NCBI GenBank assembly: GCA_017483195.1
Contig: JAFULR010000006.1
Coordinates: 1-33,596, forward strand
Direction: 5' to 3'
DNA from: Clostridia bacterium
GTDB lineage: Bacteria; Bacillota; Clostridia; Oscillospirales; CAG-272
DNA: 33,596 nucleotides
Positions 1-7,680 of the stretch are shown piece by piece; the stretch's first letter is position 1; the number at the start of each line of letters is the position of its first letter. A model generated the notes under the pieces. That model searched no databases. It was not told the origin of the DNA and saw only the letters and a list, made by a program, of their open reading frames with translations. The translations under genes were made by a program, and so were the position numbers.

Positions 1-57
1 TATCTCTTCCTTTATTTCTTTGCTGTAATTCTTGAATATTTGTCCTTTCTTTGCCAT
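1..57 (-). CDS. IS3-family transposase OrfA, N-terminal fragment (cut by window edge)
   Basis: Only the first 19 residues are visible, MAKKGQIFKNYSKEIKEEI. The ATG is at 57-55 and a GGAGG ribosome binding site lies just upstream. The basic, helix-prone start fits the helix-turn-helix OrfA protein of IS3/IS150-type elements, which binds the IS ends and is joined to OrfB by frameshifting to make the active transposase. The identification rests mainly on the adjacent terminal repeat matching the one beside the OrfB end at 33429-33596. The fragment alone is too short to prove the family. It is cut by the window edge, so nothing suggests it is broken. Confidence 0.6.
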   Translation of the reverse strand, partial: MAKKGQIFKNYSKEIKEEI

Positions 58-60
58 AAC

Positions 61-99
61 AAAATCCTCCTACGGTACTATTATACCATAGGAGGTTTT
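61..99 (-). promoter_or_regulatory. IS promoter -10 inside a hairpin that would hide the transposase RBS
   Basis: Arms at 66-77 and 84-95 pair over 12 bp in minus-strand RNA, with one G-U pair. The promoter-proximal arm contains the GGAGG used by OrfA. A perfect TATAAT lies at 85-80, in the loop and far arm. A transcript from this promoter would start near position 73 and lack the far arm, leaving the RBS free. A transcript entering from outside would carry both arms and bury it. No convincing -35 box is seen. Confidence 0.55.
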
Positions 100-177
100 A
101 TTGTGCTTTTTTTATTTGTGAACTATTCGGGGTTCACTTCACATGCCTTCGTTTTTTATGGTTACTATAATTTAAAA

Positions 178-316
178 CGGACAGTCGAGGACGCCTGTCC
201 CTACAATGATTGAGTAGATTTTATAGACATATAGTAGCCGTATCGTTAATAAAACGGCTACAACTTAATAAAAATATATCTTTAACTTCGTAGGGACAGG
301 CGTCCTCGACTGTCCG
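178..316. repeat. REP-pair (REPIN/MITE-like) repeat, copy 1
   Basis: Two 27-bp arms, 178-204 and 290-316, are perfect inverted copies of each other. Each arm starts with GTAG (facing inward here) and then forms its own hairpin, GGACAG...CTGTCC. A nested inverted repeat (GTAGCCGT at 234-241 and ACGGCTAC at 254-261) lies between them. The total length of 139 bp equals that of copy 3. No reading frame in it looks like a gene. Confidence 0.85.
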
Positions 317-494
317 AGAAAGCAAACGAATTTTATCAAATAAAATGGCTACTTTATTAGTAGCAAATTACAGATTTTCGACAAGGGAGAAAATCGTTAT
401 GTGTTGCTACGCAACACAATTTGCGCAGAGCTTGCCAGCTTAGCACTAACTAAATGGCTTTTGGGCAAAGCGCTATAAAAGGTTTTGAGGGGTC
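317..494. other. Intergenic stretch with small hairpins, no gene seen
   Basis: Between the repeat and the pheT terminator there are two compact stem-loops. GATTTTC pairs with GAAAATC at about 373-395, and TGTGTTGC/GCAACACA forms a perfect 8-bp stem with a 3-nt loop at 400-418. Neither has a U-tract on either strand. Short open frames here lack a ribosome binding site and were not called. Confidence 0.5.
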
Positions 495-524
495 AAAGGG
501 GAACTTTTCCAAAAGTTCCCCTTT
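495..524 (-). terminator. Terminator downstream of pheST
   Basis: A 14-bp perfect stem (495-508 with 511-524) has an AAAGGGGAACTTTT arm, 17 bp beyond the pheT stop codon. The minus-strand U-tract is short (CCCCTTT), while the plus-strand version has more T residues. It probably ends pheST transcripts and may act in both directions. Confidence 0.65.
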
Positions 525-540
525 CTTTATTTTGTATCTT

Positions 541-2937
541 TTACTTTCTAAGCGTCAACCCAAGCTGATGTTCAAGGTTGGAAAGAATCTTTCCGCTCAC
601 CTTGTCAGCCTCTTCGACCGTGAGAGTTCTGTCGCTTGCGCGGAGAGTTACGCGGAAGGAAACGGACTTTTTGCCCTCGCCGAGCTGAGCGCCGCGGTAG
701 ATATCAAAAAGCTCAACGTTTTCAACGAGCTTTCCGCCCGCACGCGCAATGAGTGCGGAGAGCTTACCAACCTCAAGCTCCTCATCACAAACGAATGAGA
801 AGTCACGCGTTGACGCGGGGAACTTGGGAAGGGGCTTGTATTCGATCACACCGTCAATATGCTCAAATATCGCGTCAAAATCAAGCTCTGCCGCGTAAAC
901 GGGAGCAGTGAAGCCGTAATTCTGAGCCGTGAGAGGATGAAGCTGACCGAAGATACCAAGCATTTCGCCGTCAGCCGCTACAAGACGCGCACATCTTCCG
1001 GGATGGAAGGTCGCATTGTCGGTAACTGCCTCGTAGGTAACGCCCTTTATCCTGCCGAGAGCCAAAGAGCCCTCAATAACACCCTTCATCGTGTAGAAAT
1101 CAACGTCGCCGTACATACCGAGAGTAAGAACGTTTGATTCGCAGGGAAGATCATCCTCTTCCGCCGCAGGAATGTAGATATTGCCCATCTCGTAAAGATA
1201 TACGTTCTCGTTGCCCATATTGTTGTTGAGCGCGAGAGCCTCCATCATAGAGGGAAGAGCGGTAACTCTCATAATGCTCGTGTCCTCACCGAGAGGATTG
1301 GAGATAACTATGGAGCGTCTTACGCTTTTATCCTCGGGAAGTCTGATCTTATCGTAATACTTGGGGCTGATGAACGAGAAAGTCTGTATCTCGTCAAGTC
1401 CCATACCGCAGAGCGCGTCGGAAAGATCTGCCTTGAACTGCTGCTTGGGAGTTCTTCCGCCCGCGGTGTTCTCAGCCTTGATCTTAGAGGACTTTATATC
1501 GTTATAGCCGTAAATTCTGATGATCTCCTCTGCAATATCGTTCATGCAGGTGAGGTCGTTTCTGAATGAGGGAACCGTGATAATACCGTTCTCAACCTTG
1601 CATTCAAGCTTTTGAAGAGTTTCGATCATAAATTCTTCGCTTATCTCAACACCAAGGAATTCGTTGATAACCTTGGGATCAAGGGGAAGAGTTACGGGAG
1701 CCTTCTTGCCGGGGTAAACGTCGATAAGTCCGTCAACCACGTCGCCCGCGCCGAGAAGCTCAACAAGCTCGCAGGCTCTCATAAGAGCGGGGATTACGTT
1801 TTCGGGGTCGAGTCCCTTTTCAAAGCGCGCGGAGGATTCGGTTCTCATACCGTTCTTCTTACCCGTTACACGAACTGATGCGCCCTCAAAGTTTGCGCTC
1901 TCAAATACAACAGTAGCGGTCGTATCCTTGATCTCGGAGTTTTCGCCACCCATAATGCCCGCAAGCGCAACAGCCTTCTTTTCGTCCGCGATAACGAGCA
2001 TCGAGGAGTCGAGCGTATGCTCCTTGGAGTCAAGGGATACGAATACCTCGCCCTCATTTGCGCGTCTTACGTTTATCTGCGCACCGTCAAGGCAAGCGTA
2101 ATCAAACGCGTGCATGGGCTGACCGTATTCAAGCATTACGTAGTTTGTAATGTCAACGATATTGTTTATGGGACGGACACCGCTTGCGCGGAGTCTCATT
2201 CTGAGCCAGAGAGGGGAGGGAGCGATCTTAACGTTCTTTACGACCTTTGCAGCATAGCGCGCGCAAAGATCCGCATCGTTTACCGCAACCTTGATATAGT
2301 TTTCAACGGCATCGCCGTCATTAGCTCCTTTAACTGCGGGAGCAGGGCAAGTCCAAGGACGGTTAAAGCTTACAGCGGTCTCTCTTGCAAGACCGATAAC
2401 GGAAAGACAGTCGGGGCGGTTCGAGGTGATCTCAAATTCAACACTCGTGTCGCGAAGAAGAAGTGCCTCTCGAATGTCCTTACCTACGTATTCTGCAAAT
2501 TCTTCGCCGAGAATGAGAATTCCATCACCCTCATAGCCGGGCATATCGTGCTCGGTAAGACCAAGCTCGTGATAGGAGCAGAGCATACCGTAGGACTCAA
2601 CACCGCGGAGTTTTCCGGGCTTGATTGTGATGTCACCGGGGAGGTGTGCTACAGGAATAGCAGCAGGAACTATGTCACCCTCGTGAACGTTCTGCGCGCC
2701 CGTAACGATCTGTACGGTTTCCGTGCCGATATTTACCTGGCAGACCCAGAGGTGATCGCTGTTTTCGTGGCGAACCATCTTTTCAACGCGAGCAACAATA
2801 ACGTTCTGCACGTCCTCGCCGAGAAGCTCATAGCCCTCGACCTTGGAGCCCGTGTCGGTCATTCTGTCGCAATATTCTTTTATGCTGATTCCGTCGGTAT
2901 TGACGAAATCGTTAAGCCATTTAATAGATAAATTCAT
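541..2937 (-). CDS. pheT: Phenylalanine--tRNA ligase beta subunit (PheT)
   Basis: PheT is the large subunit of the alpha2-beta2 enzyme that charges tRNA-Phe in the cytoplasm. It binds tRNA and edits Tyr-tRNA-Phe. The 798 residues match the usual bacterial length. The N-terminus (MNLSIKWLNDFV) is typical. An EMAP/OB-type tRNA-binding domain follows at about residues 40-150 and includes GVESYGMLCSYHELG. B3/4 and B5 domains lie in the middle, and an anticodon-binding FDX-ACB domain occupies roughly the last 95 residues (PLPKFPASTRDFSFV onward). The ATG is 8 nt after a clear AAGGAGGT. It follows pheS by 13 bp, so the two genes form one operon under the Phe T-box at 4277-4547. No missing domain or frameshift was seen. 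Confidence 0.97.
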   Translation of the reverse strand: MNLSIKWLNDFVNTDGISIKEYCDRMTDTGSKVEGYELLGEDVQNVIVARVEKMVRHENSDHLWVCQVNIGTETVQIVTGAQNVHEGDIVPAAIPVAHLPGDITIKPGKLRGVESYGMLCSYHELGLTEHDMPGYEGDGILILGEEFAEYVGKDIREALLLRDTSVEFEITSNRPDCLSVIGLARETAVSFNRPWTCPAPAVKGANDGDAVENYIKVAVNDADLCARYAAKVVKNVKIAPSPLWLRMRLRASGVRPINNIVDITNYVMLEYGQPMHAFDYACLDGAQINVRRANEGEVFVSLDSKEHTLDSSMLVIADEKKAVALAGIMGGENSEIKDTTATVVFESANFEGASVRVTGKKNGMRTESSARFEKGLDPENVIPALMRACELVELLGAGDVVDGLIDVYPGKKAPVTLPLDPKVINEFLGVEISEEFMIETLQKLECKVENGIITVPSFRNDLTCMNDIAEEIIRIYGYNDIKSSKIKAENTAGGRTPKQQFKADLSDALCGMGLDEIQTFSFISPKYYDKIRLPEDKSVRRSIVISNPLGEDTSIMRVTALPSMMEALALNNNMGNENVYLYEMGNIYIPAAEEDDLPCESNVLTLGMYGDVDFYTMKGVIEGSLALGRIKGVTYEAVTDNATFHPGRCARLVAADGEMLGIFGQLHPLTAQNYGFTAPVYAAELDFDAIFEHIDGVIEYKPLPKFPASTRDFSFVCDEELEVGKLSALIARAGGKLVENVELFDIYRGAQLGEGKKSVSFRVTLRASDRTLTVEEADKVSGKILSNLEHQLGLTLRK

Positions 2938-2950
2938 TTTTCTTACCTCC

Positions 2951-3964
2951 TTAGAACTGATGTAAGAATCTCACGTCATTCTCGTAGAGAAGACGAATAT
3001 CGTTTACGTGGTACTTGAGCATAAGGATTCTCTCAACGCCCATACCGAAAGCGAAGCCGCTGTACTCCTCGGGATCTATTCCGCAGTTGCGAAGCACGTT
3101 GGGATGAACCATACCCGCGCCGAGGATCTCGATCCAGCCCTCGCCCTTGCAAAGACGGCAGCCCTTGCCGCCGCAGGCGAAGCAGCTAACGTCAACCTCC
3201 GCAGAGGGCTCTGTGAAGGGGAAGTGGTGGGGACGGAAGCGAACGCGCGTCTCCTCACCAAAGGTCTTTTTCGCAAATTCCTCAAGTGTGCTCTTAAGAT
3301 TGCCCATCGTGATGCCCTTGTCAACTACAAGTCCCTCAAACTGATGGAAGAGGGGGGAGTGAGTCGCGTCCATAGCGTCGGAGCGGTAAACACGGCCGGG
3401 GGAAACTATGCGGATCGGAGGCTTCTGCTGTTCCATAACTCTTGCCTGAACGGGAGAGGTCTGAGAGCGGAGAAGTATCTTTTCTGTAATATAGAACGTG
3501 TCCTGAGTGTCGCGCGCAGGGTGATTTTCGGGAATGTTAAGAGCCTGGAAGTTGTAGTAATCGTACTCTACCTCGGGGCCCTCTGCGATGGTGTAGCCCA
3601 TACCGATAAAGATGTCCTCAAGCTCGCGCTGCATCTTTGTAAGAGGGTGGAGATGACCTCTTTTAAGAGTTTTAACGGGCATAGTAACGTCAAGCTTTTC
3701 GGCTTTGAGCTGATTTTCAAGTGCCTTTGCCTTAAGCTCGGTCTGCTTTTCCTTCATAGCGTTCTCGATCTCCTCGCGGATCTCGTTCGCGAGCTGACCG
3801 ATAACGGGGCGCTCCTCGGGAGTGAGCTTGCCCATTCCGCGAAGAACCGCGGTAAGCTCGCCCTTTTTACCGAGGTACTGAATTCTCAGCGCCTCGAGAT
3901 CACAGTTGTCATCTGCAATCTTTGAGAGAGCTTCTTCTTTGATTTTCTTCAAAGTTTCTTTCAT
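2951..3964 (-). CDS. pheS: Phenylalanine--tRNA ligase alpha subunit (PheS)
   Basis: PheS is the catalytic class II subunit that activates phenylalanine and transfers it to tRNA-Phe. I start it at the ATG at 3964 (337 aa), preceded by AAAGGAA. The frame stays open to a TTG at 4024, but that extension runs into a repeat and has no RBS. An N-terminal coiled coil fills roughly residues 1-90. Class II motif 2 is [20 protein letters not shown] (191-210) and motif 3 is [11 protein letters not shown] (306-316). The substrate-pocket region [11 protein letters not shown] lies at 129-139. [13 protein letters not shown] cluster at 261-272, common in this family, could bind zinc. It is the first gene of pheST and is regulated by the T-box upstream. 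Confidence 0.97.
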   Translation of the reverse strand: MKETLKKIKEEALSKIADDNCDLEALRIQYLGKKGELTAVLRGMGKLTPEERPVIGQLANEIREEIENAMKEKQTELKAKALENQLKAEKLDVTMPVKTLKRGHLHPLTKMQRELEDIFIGMGYTIAEGPEVEYDYYNFQALNIPENHPARDTQDTFYITEKILLRSQTSPVQARVMEQQKPPIRIVSPGRVYRSDAMDATHSPLFHQFEGLVVDKGITMGNLKSTLEEFAKKTFGEETRVRFRPHHFPFTEPSAEVDVSCFACGGKGCRLCKGEGWIEILGAGMVHPNVLRNCGIDPEEYSGFAFGMGVERILMLKYHVNDIRLLYENDVRFLHQF

Positions 3965-4072
3965 TTTGTCGTTCCTTTCGAAATATGAAATGTTTGATGT
4001 GTCTGAATATTGGTTTGAGTTCAAATTTTGATTTATAGGGAGATTAATTTATCCAAACACAAACTAACTTTT

Positions 4073-4209
4073 GTAGGGACCGGCGTCCTCGACGGTCCAC
4101 AACGATGGAAAAATGTCAACTTTCACGGCTATGCACAAACAAAATTCAACATTTTTGAATAAAAGTTACTTTACTTTTGGATTGGACCGTCGGGGACGCC
4201 GGTCCCTAC
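4073..4209. repeat. REP-pair repeat, copy 2, inside the pheST leader
   Basis: Arms at 4073-4099 and 4183-4209 are inverted copies with the GTAG heads facing outward, the opposite of copies 1 and 3. Each arm folds as GGACCG...CGGTCC, where the other copies have GGACAG...CTGTCC, so both sides of the stem have changed together. Outside the arms, 4015-4035 and about 4240-4266 resemble the flanks of copy 3 and are roughly inverted relative to each other. The full repeat may therefore be about 250 bp. Confidence 0.85.
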
Positions 4210-4276
4210 AAGGTTACTTTAATTAAAAATGAGTTTGTACAAACTCCCCGATAAATCCCAATTCATCAGTTAATAG

Positions 4277-4547
4277 CAAAATAAAAAGCGCCCCATCCAA
4301 AGAACAGGACGAGACGTAAAAACGCACGCGGTACCACCCGTATTTTTAGCAAAGCTAACACTTTGATATCCTTAACGCAGACATACGTGCGCGACTACTT
4401 TTTAAAATTTTCACCGCACCGACTCCGAAGGGAAACGAGCTTTATCCGATTTTAAGTCACTCACAGCCAAGGCGACTCTCTCTGCGAAAACCGAGCGATA
4501 AAGTCAAACTTCATCATAGTCTTTATAGGGTACTATTTATTTTCAAC
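4277..4547 (-). promoter_or_regulatory. T-box riboswitch (Phe specifier) controlling pheST
   Basis: The invariant T-box GGGTGGTACCGCG is present on the minus strand at 4339-4327. Upstream, Stem I is recognisable from the AGAGAG bulge region (about 4480) and the pairing CTTTATC/GATAAAG. The internal loop on its 3' side reads CTCGTTTCC, so a UUC (or UUU) Phe specifier at about 4432-4435 fits the downstream genes. The leader ends in a GC-rich stem followed by CTTTTTATTTT (4290-4277). Uncharged tRNA-Phe would stabilise the antiterminator and switch pheST on. The T-box call is firm. The exact specifier position is my reading of the fold. Confidence 0.92.
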
Positions 4548-4553
4548 ATTACA

Positions 4554-4581
4554 ATTATATCATATAATTTTCAAATTTCAA
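4554..4581 (-). promoter_or_regulatory. Sigma-A promoter of pheST
   Basis: TTGAAA at 4581-4576 and a perfect TATAAT at 4559-4554 are separated by 16 bp. Transcription would start near 4547, immediately upstream of T-box Stem I. It lies directly after the subtilase terminator, so pheST is its own unit. Confidence 0.8.
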
Positions 4582-4610
4582 GGGGTTTTTGTAAAAAAAT
4601 CTAGTTGTAC

Positions 4611-4640
4611 AAAAAAATCACCCCGCAAACCGCAGGGTGA
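4611..4640 (-). terminator. Terminator of the subtilase gene
   Basis: TCACCC...GGGTGA with an inner GC pair forms a stem at 4618-4640. On the minus strand it is followed by seven T residues (4617-4611). It sits 11 bp after the stop codon. Confidence 0.88.
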
Positions 4641-4650
4641 AAATATATTT

Positions 4651-7014
4651 CTATTGTGTAACCGGAACCTTGTCCTTGTCGTAGAACACGAGCGTGCCGC
4701 CTTCGTAGGCTTCGATATCTTCGTCAACTAAAACTATAATTCCGTTAGGCAAGATGTATGAGCCGTTTATGCTGTATTTGTTTATGTTCATAATTCCGAG
4801 ATATGCATCATCAAGAAGATATAGAATTCCTCCGCAATACATACAATAGCCTTTATGGTTGCTTACACTCCCTGCCAATACTACGTGCTGGCTCGTCTCT
4901 GTTCCTTCCAAGCCGCAAGCGCAAGCTTCGACGTGCAGTGATTTGGAATAGTAACGGTAATCGTCCATTGTATGCTCGTGAGATACCGACAAAGTCAATG
5001 TATCCGTTCCACCTGTATAATTTCCTCTTAAATAGTACGTGCCTCTTTGTAATTCTTTTACAAATCCAACTGCGGTTTGATCGTTATTCCACATTTTCGA
5101 AATATCAATCTTGTTCATTTGAGAATCGTACAGGGTGATATCGACAATTCCTTGAGAGCTTGAAAGTTCAAACTCAAATTCCTCGTCAAATTGAAGTATT
5201 AATTTTACAGTCGGATTCTTTTCAAGATAATACTCACTATTGCCGTTAACAGAAAATTCTTGCTCCATTGGCGTTCTCGGAATTACAACCTCCGGTATGT
5301 AATTCTCCATCAAATATTTGAATGCTCCCCATGCGTTGAGCTTTTTAACTACCTGAGTTTCTCTTCCCATCCCTAAAAATCCGGGTTCAACTTCAATTTC
5401 GATTTCGTCTGCACCGTTTAATATGCATTCCTTTATTTCCAAAGCGGTAAGATTGGGATCCACAGACCACAAAAGAGCTGCTACACCGGTTACAAAGGGA
5501 GCGGCCATTGATGTGCCACTCATATTCTCGTAAGAATTTTCATTATTGGTACTGTATATATCATCTCCAGGAGCATAAATATCAACAGTCGAGGCTCCAT
5601 AATTGGAAGAATACGTACCATCCTGAACCCATCTCTCGTTATCTGAATCTATTGCCCCAACAACAATAATATTAGCTAAATCATAATGTTGAGGATATCC
5701 AATCAATTCATCCAAATTATCTCCTGAATTCCCTGCGGAACATACAACCAATCCGGAATAAGATTGCATATTGCTTTCCCAACTATCTGTATCATCCTCT
5801 AATATAAAACTCATATTCAATATTCTAATTGGATTGTTTGAAGCATAGGAATCAATGGCATACCGTACTGCTTCAGCTGTACTATCAGCATCCGCTCCAT
5901 AATTATATAAGGGCCTGTAACCCGCATTATCTATGGCCGTAATGTTTTGAAGAGGAATTAATCTAACATTCCAGTTTATACCGCTTACTCCTATACCATT
6001 GTTACCAATAGCTCCAATAATTCCTGCAATATGCGTCCCATGGTTTCTAGCATCGTCATTAGCAGATTCACTATCATTATAAAAATCTTTACCTTGAATC
6101 AAATTATTAGATAAATCAGGATGTAATGAAATGCCAGAGTCTATAACCCCAACTGTTATGGCAGAGCTTCCCGTCGTAAAGTCCCAAACTCTTTCTATGT
6201 TTATATCACTCAATCCCCATTGTTCATTAGATGTATATGCCGGATCGGATGAAGCATTGTGATATCCGGAAGAAATTAAAGGAAACACATTAATTACTCC
6301 CGGAATTTTGTGGATTTTTTCTATCGCATATGCCATATGTACTAAGTTGTGTTTATGTAAAGTAATGTTATATCCGTAAGAGTCTGGATATCCTTCAATG
6401 TTAGTTTTTCTCATGCTTTTTATTAAGTCTTCACCGAAGAATGATTGGGATAAATACATATCTTCATGGCTTAACTTAGGATCCACTACTACAAAAATTT
6501 CACTGAATTGAATGCTATCATAATCGAATTTCATTAACAATTCGATTATTGGCATCGTCTTTTCTTTGCTGTTGAAATCATACTCATCGCAAACATCAGC
6601 AAATTGAGTGATCTTGGAGCTATATTCCGCAATGATCGATTTTACATCCTCTTTTGATATCTTGTTAGTAGAAACCGCATTATTAAGAGGATAAAACTCA
6701 CCATCCCCCCAAGCGTAAAGCTGATTGGAGTCGTAATAGGTTATGGTCGTGTCACTGATTTGCTCGGTTCTCGTTTCGGGATCGTGACACTCCGTATCAA
6801 GCATAACTATCTCATATCCGTTGTAATTTCCGCCGTAATAGTCAAGCACAACGTCACCAACGTTCTTTCCTTGAATGTCAAATTGCTCGATATAATCCTT
6901 CTTTATTTTTCTTTCCTTGAAAAATCCAAGCTTGTCTTCGGTGTCGCATCCAATAAACACAAAACACGATAAAGCTATCGCAAATGCTAATAAAATACTC
7001 GTTATTTTTTTCAT
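4651..7014 (-). CDS. Secreted subtilisin-like serine protease (S8), lipoprotein
   Basis: An N-terminal signal peptide ends in the lipobox FIGC (Cys23), so the protein should be anchored outside the membrane. Residues 25-260 form a long N-terminal region. Its last part (about 216-247, ending in GVINVFPL) resembles a subtilase propeptide. The S8 domain has all catalytic residues: Asp292 in VIDSG, His325 in HGTHIAG, oxyanion Asn429 in AGNSG and Ser502 in GTSMAAP. The C-terminal part (from about 590) looks like beta-rich add-on domains, with a C-x-C-G / C-x-x-C-G pair (698-700 and 724-727) that may bind metal. RBS GAAAGGAG precedes the ATG. Codon use looks more A+T-rich than in the neighbouring synthetase genes. 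The substrate is unknown. Confidence 0.9.
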   Translation of the reverse strand: MKKITSILLAFAIALSCFVFIGCDTEDKLGFFKERKIKKDYIEQFDIQGKNVGDVVLDYYGGNYNGYEIVMLDTECHDPETRTEQISDTTITYYDSNQLYAWGDGEFYPLNNAVSTNKISKEDVKSIIAEYSSKITQFADVCDEYDFNSKEKTMPIIELLMKFDYDSIQFSEIFVVVDPKLSHEDMYLSQSFFGEDLIKSMRKTNIEGYPDSYGYNITLHKHNLVHMAYAIEKIHKIPGVINVFPLISSGYHNASSDPAYTSNEQWGLSDINIERVWDFTTGSSAITVGVIDSGISLHPDLSNNLIQGKDFYNDSESANDDARNHGTHIAGIIGAIGNNGIGVSGINWNVRLIPLQNITAIDNAGYRPLYNYGADADSTAEAVRYAIDSYASNNPIRILNMSFILEDDTDSWESNMQSYSGLVVCSAGNSGDNLDELIGYPQHYDLANIIVVGAIDSDNERWVQDGTYSSNYGASTVDIYAPGDDIYSTNNENSYENMSGTSMAAPFVTGVAALLWSVDPNLTALEIKECILNGADEIEIEVEPGFLGMGRETQVVKKLNAWGAFKYLMENYIPEVVIPRTPMEQEFSVNGNSEYYLEKNPTVKLILQFDEEFEFELSSSQGIVDITLYDSQMNKIDISKMWNNDQTAVGFVKELQRGTYYLRGNYTGGTDTLTLSVSHEHTMDDYRYYSKSLHVEACACGLEGTETSQHVVLAGSVSNHKGYCMYCGGILYLLDDAYLGIMNINKYSINGSYILPNGIIVLVDEDIEAYEGGTLVFYDKDKVPVTQ

Positions 7015-7086
7015 AAGTTTTCTCCTTTCAAATTAATCGTTTTGTGCGAATGGGTTTAGTTCTGTGGTTCCATAATTTCAACCGCC

Positions 7087-7149
7087 TTTGAAGAATTTGA
7101 GAAATATCTCTATATAATAATACCTATTTTCTTTGCAAAATTCTTCAAA
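7087..7149 (-). promoter_or_regulatory. Putative subtilase promoter flanked by a 12-bp inverted repeat
   Basis: TTGCAA (7138-7133) and TATATA (7116-7111), 16 bp apart, would start transcription near 7104, about 90 bp before the subtilase ATG. Perfect inverted copies of TTTGAAGAATTT lie at 7087-7098 and 7138-7149, one on each side of the promoter. They could be a repressor site pair, an RNA stem or recombination sites. The A+T richness makes chance possible. Confidence 0.45.
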
Positions 7150-7200
7150 TCTTGGGAAAATTTTTCTGAAATTCGCAAATTATTTACATTTTTTCTATAA

Positions 7201-7292
7201 AAAGTCAAAAACGCGCAGTGGCACACCGCTCTTTTGGTGCCCTCTGCGCGATAAATTTTCTTGCTTCGGGCACGCGAGATCGGTTGCCCTTT
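7201..7292 (-). ncRNA. Candidate pseudoknot RNA ending in an intrinsic terminator (orphan attenuator or sRNA)
   Basis: Reading the minus strand, a 5-bp hairpin GGGCA/TGCCC (7289-7285 with 7272-7268) encloses a 12-nt loop containing TCTCGCG. A 17-nt A-rich linker follows, then CGCGCAGAG (7250-7242), which can pair with that loop across one bulged C. This is an H-type pseudoknot with no nucleotides between its stems. The same CGCGCAG is also the 5' arm of a GC-rich terminator stem closed by CTGCGCG (7218-7212) and followed by TTTTTGACTTTTT. The two structures exclude each other, as in an attenuator. It has its own promoter (7299-7327). The next gene downstream is the subtilase lipoprotein. I do not recognise a known riboswitch class. 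It could instead be a free-standing sRNA of about 90 nt. Confidence 0.45.
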
Positions 7293-7298
7293 TCTTTT

Positions 7299-7327
7299 AT
7301 GTTACCATAAAATAGAATTTTTGTCAA
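7299..7327 (-). promoter_or_regulatory. Promoter of the candidate pseudoknot RNA
   Basis: A perfect TTGACA (7327-7322), 17 bp, then TAACAT (7304-7299). It starts just after the DUF1294 terminator and points at a 92-bp stretch with no coding gene. Confidence 0.6.
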
Positions 7328-7341
7328 CATTAAACAAATGC

Positions 7342-7378
7342 AAAAACGCAGAGAAAAATAAACTTTCTCTGCGTTTTT
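7342..7378 (-). terminator. Terminator of the MBL-gltX-glnS-DUF1294 operon
   Basis: AAAAACGCAGAGAAA (7342-7356) pairs perfectly with 7364-7378. It ends in TTTTT on either strand, so it can act in both directions, although only the minus strand has a gene upstream. Confidence 0.9.
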
Positions 7379-7383
7379 ATCGG

Positions 7384-7680
7384 TTAAATCGGGACTCCCA
7401 TCTGCGCAAGGCAATATATTGCAATTGCCTGCAAAACTATAATAATGGGTATCCCTATCATAAATTTTTTATGCTTTGTCTTGTGGCGGATGAGGAGCAT
7501 CATAACGAGCATCATCGCAGAGCCACCGAGCGCGGCGAGAAGGAAAAGCAGTATTTCCGGTATTCGCCTGCCGCTGTTTATTGCGCGGATCTTATCCATT
7601 GCTGTAACGATAACCGAAATTATTGAAACGATGACAACATAGCAGATTATCACCGCGTGCTCTCTTAAAAATTCAAGCAT
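7384..7680 (-). CDS. Small DUF1294-family membrane protein
   Basis: This 98-residue integral membrane protein has three likely hydrophobic segments (about 8-26, 43-63 and 75-92). The pattern DKIRAINSGRRIPE, then a glycine-rich membrane helix, then RHKTKHKKF matches DUF1294, a widespread family of unknown function. Its ATG shares one base with the glnS stop codon (TAATG), so translation is probably coupled to glnS. It is the last gene of the operon and is followed by a strong terminator. Nothing in the sequence ties its role to aminoacylation. The arrangement may only reflect shared transcription. Confidence 0.8.
   Translation of the reverse strand: MLEFLREHAVIICYVVIVSIISVIVTAMDKIRAINSGRRIPEILLFLLAALGGSAMMLVMMLLIRHKTKHKKFMIGIPIIIVLQAIAIYCLAQMGVPI

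Larger units (their letters stand above)
1..141 (-). mobile_element. IS3-family insertion sequence, 5' part, running out of the window
   Basis: The terminal repeat reads TGAAGTGAACCCC inward from about position 141 on the minus strand. The same 12-base start occurs at 33393, next to the end of an IS3-type transposase. Inside lie a hairpin, a TATAAT box, a GGAGG site and the start of a small ORF, which is the usual layout of an IS3 left end. The element continues beyond position 1, so its length and other end cannot be seen. Confidence 0.75.

Noticed and set aside
2017..3925. Frames of about 300 codons on the plus strand opposite pheT and pheS
   Set aside because: They are shadows of the synthetase genes, with no RBS or recognisable domain.
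3965..4024. Longer PheS starting at TTG 4024
   Set aside because: It would begin in the repeat flank, has no RBS, and exceeds the normal PheS N-terminus. The ATG at 3964 has AAAGGAA.
7268..7300. Plus-strand terminator (GGGCA/TGCCC followed by TTTTCTTTT)
   Set aside because: No plus-strand gene or convincing promoter lies upstream. The minus strand gives a better promoter-to-terminator unit for the same bases.
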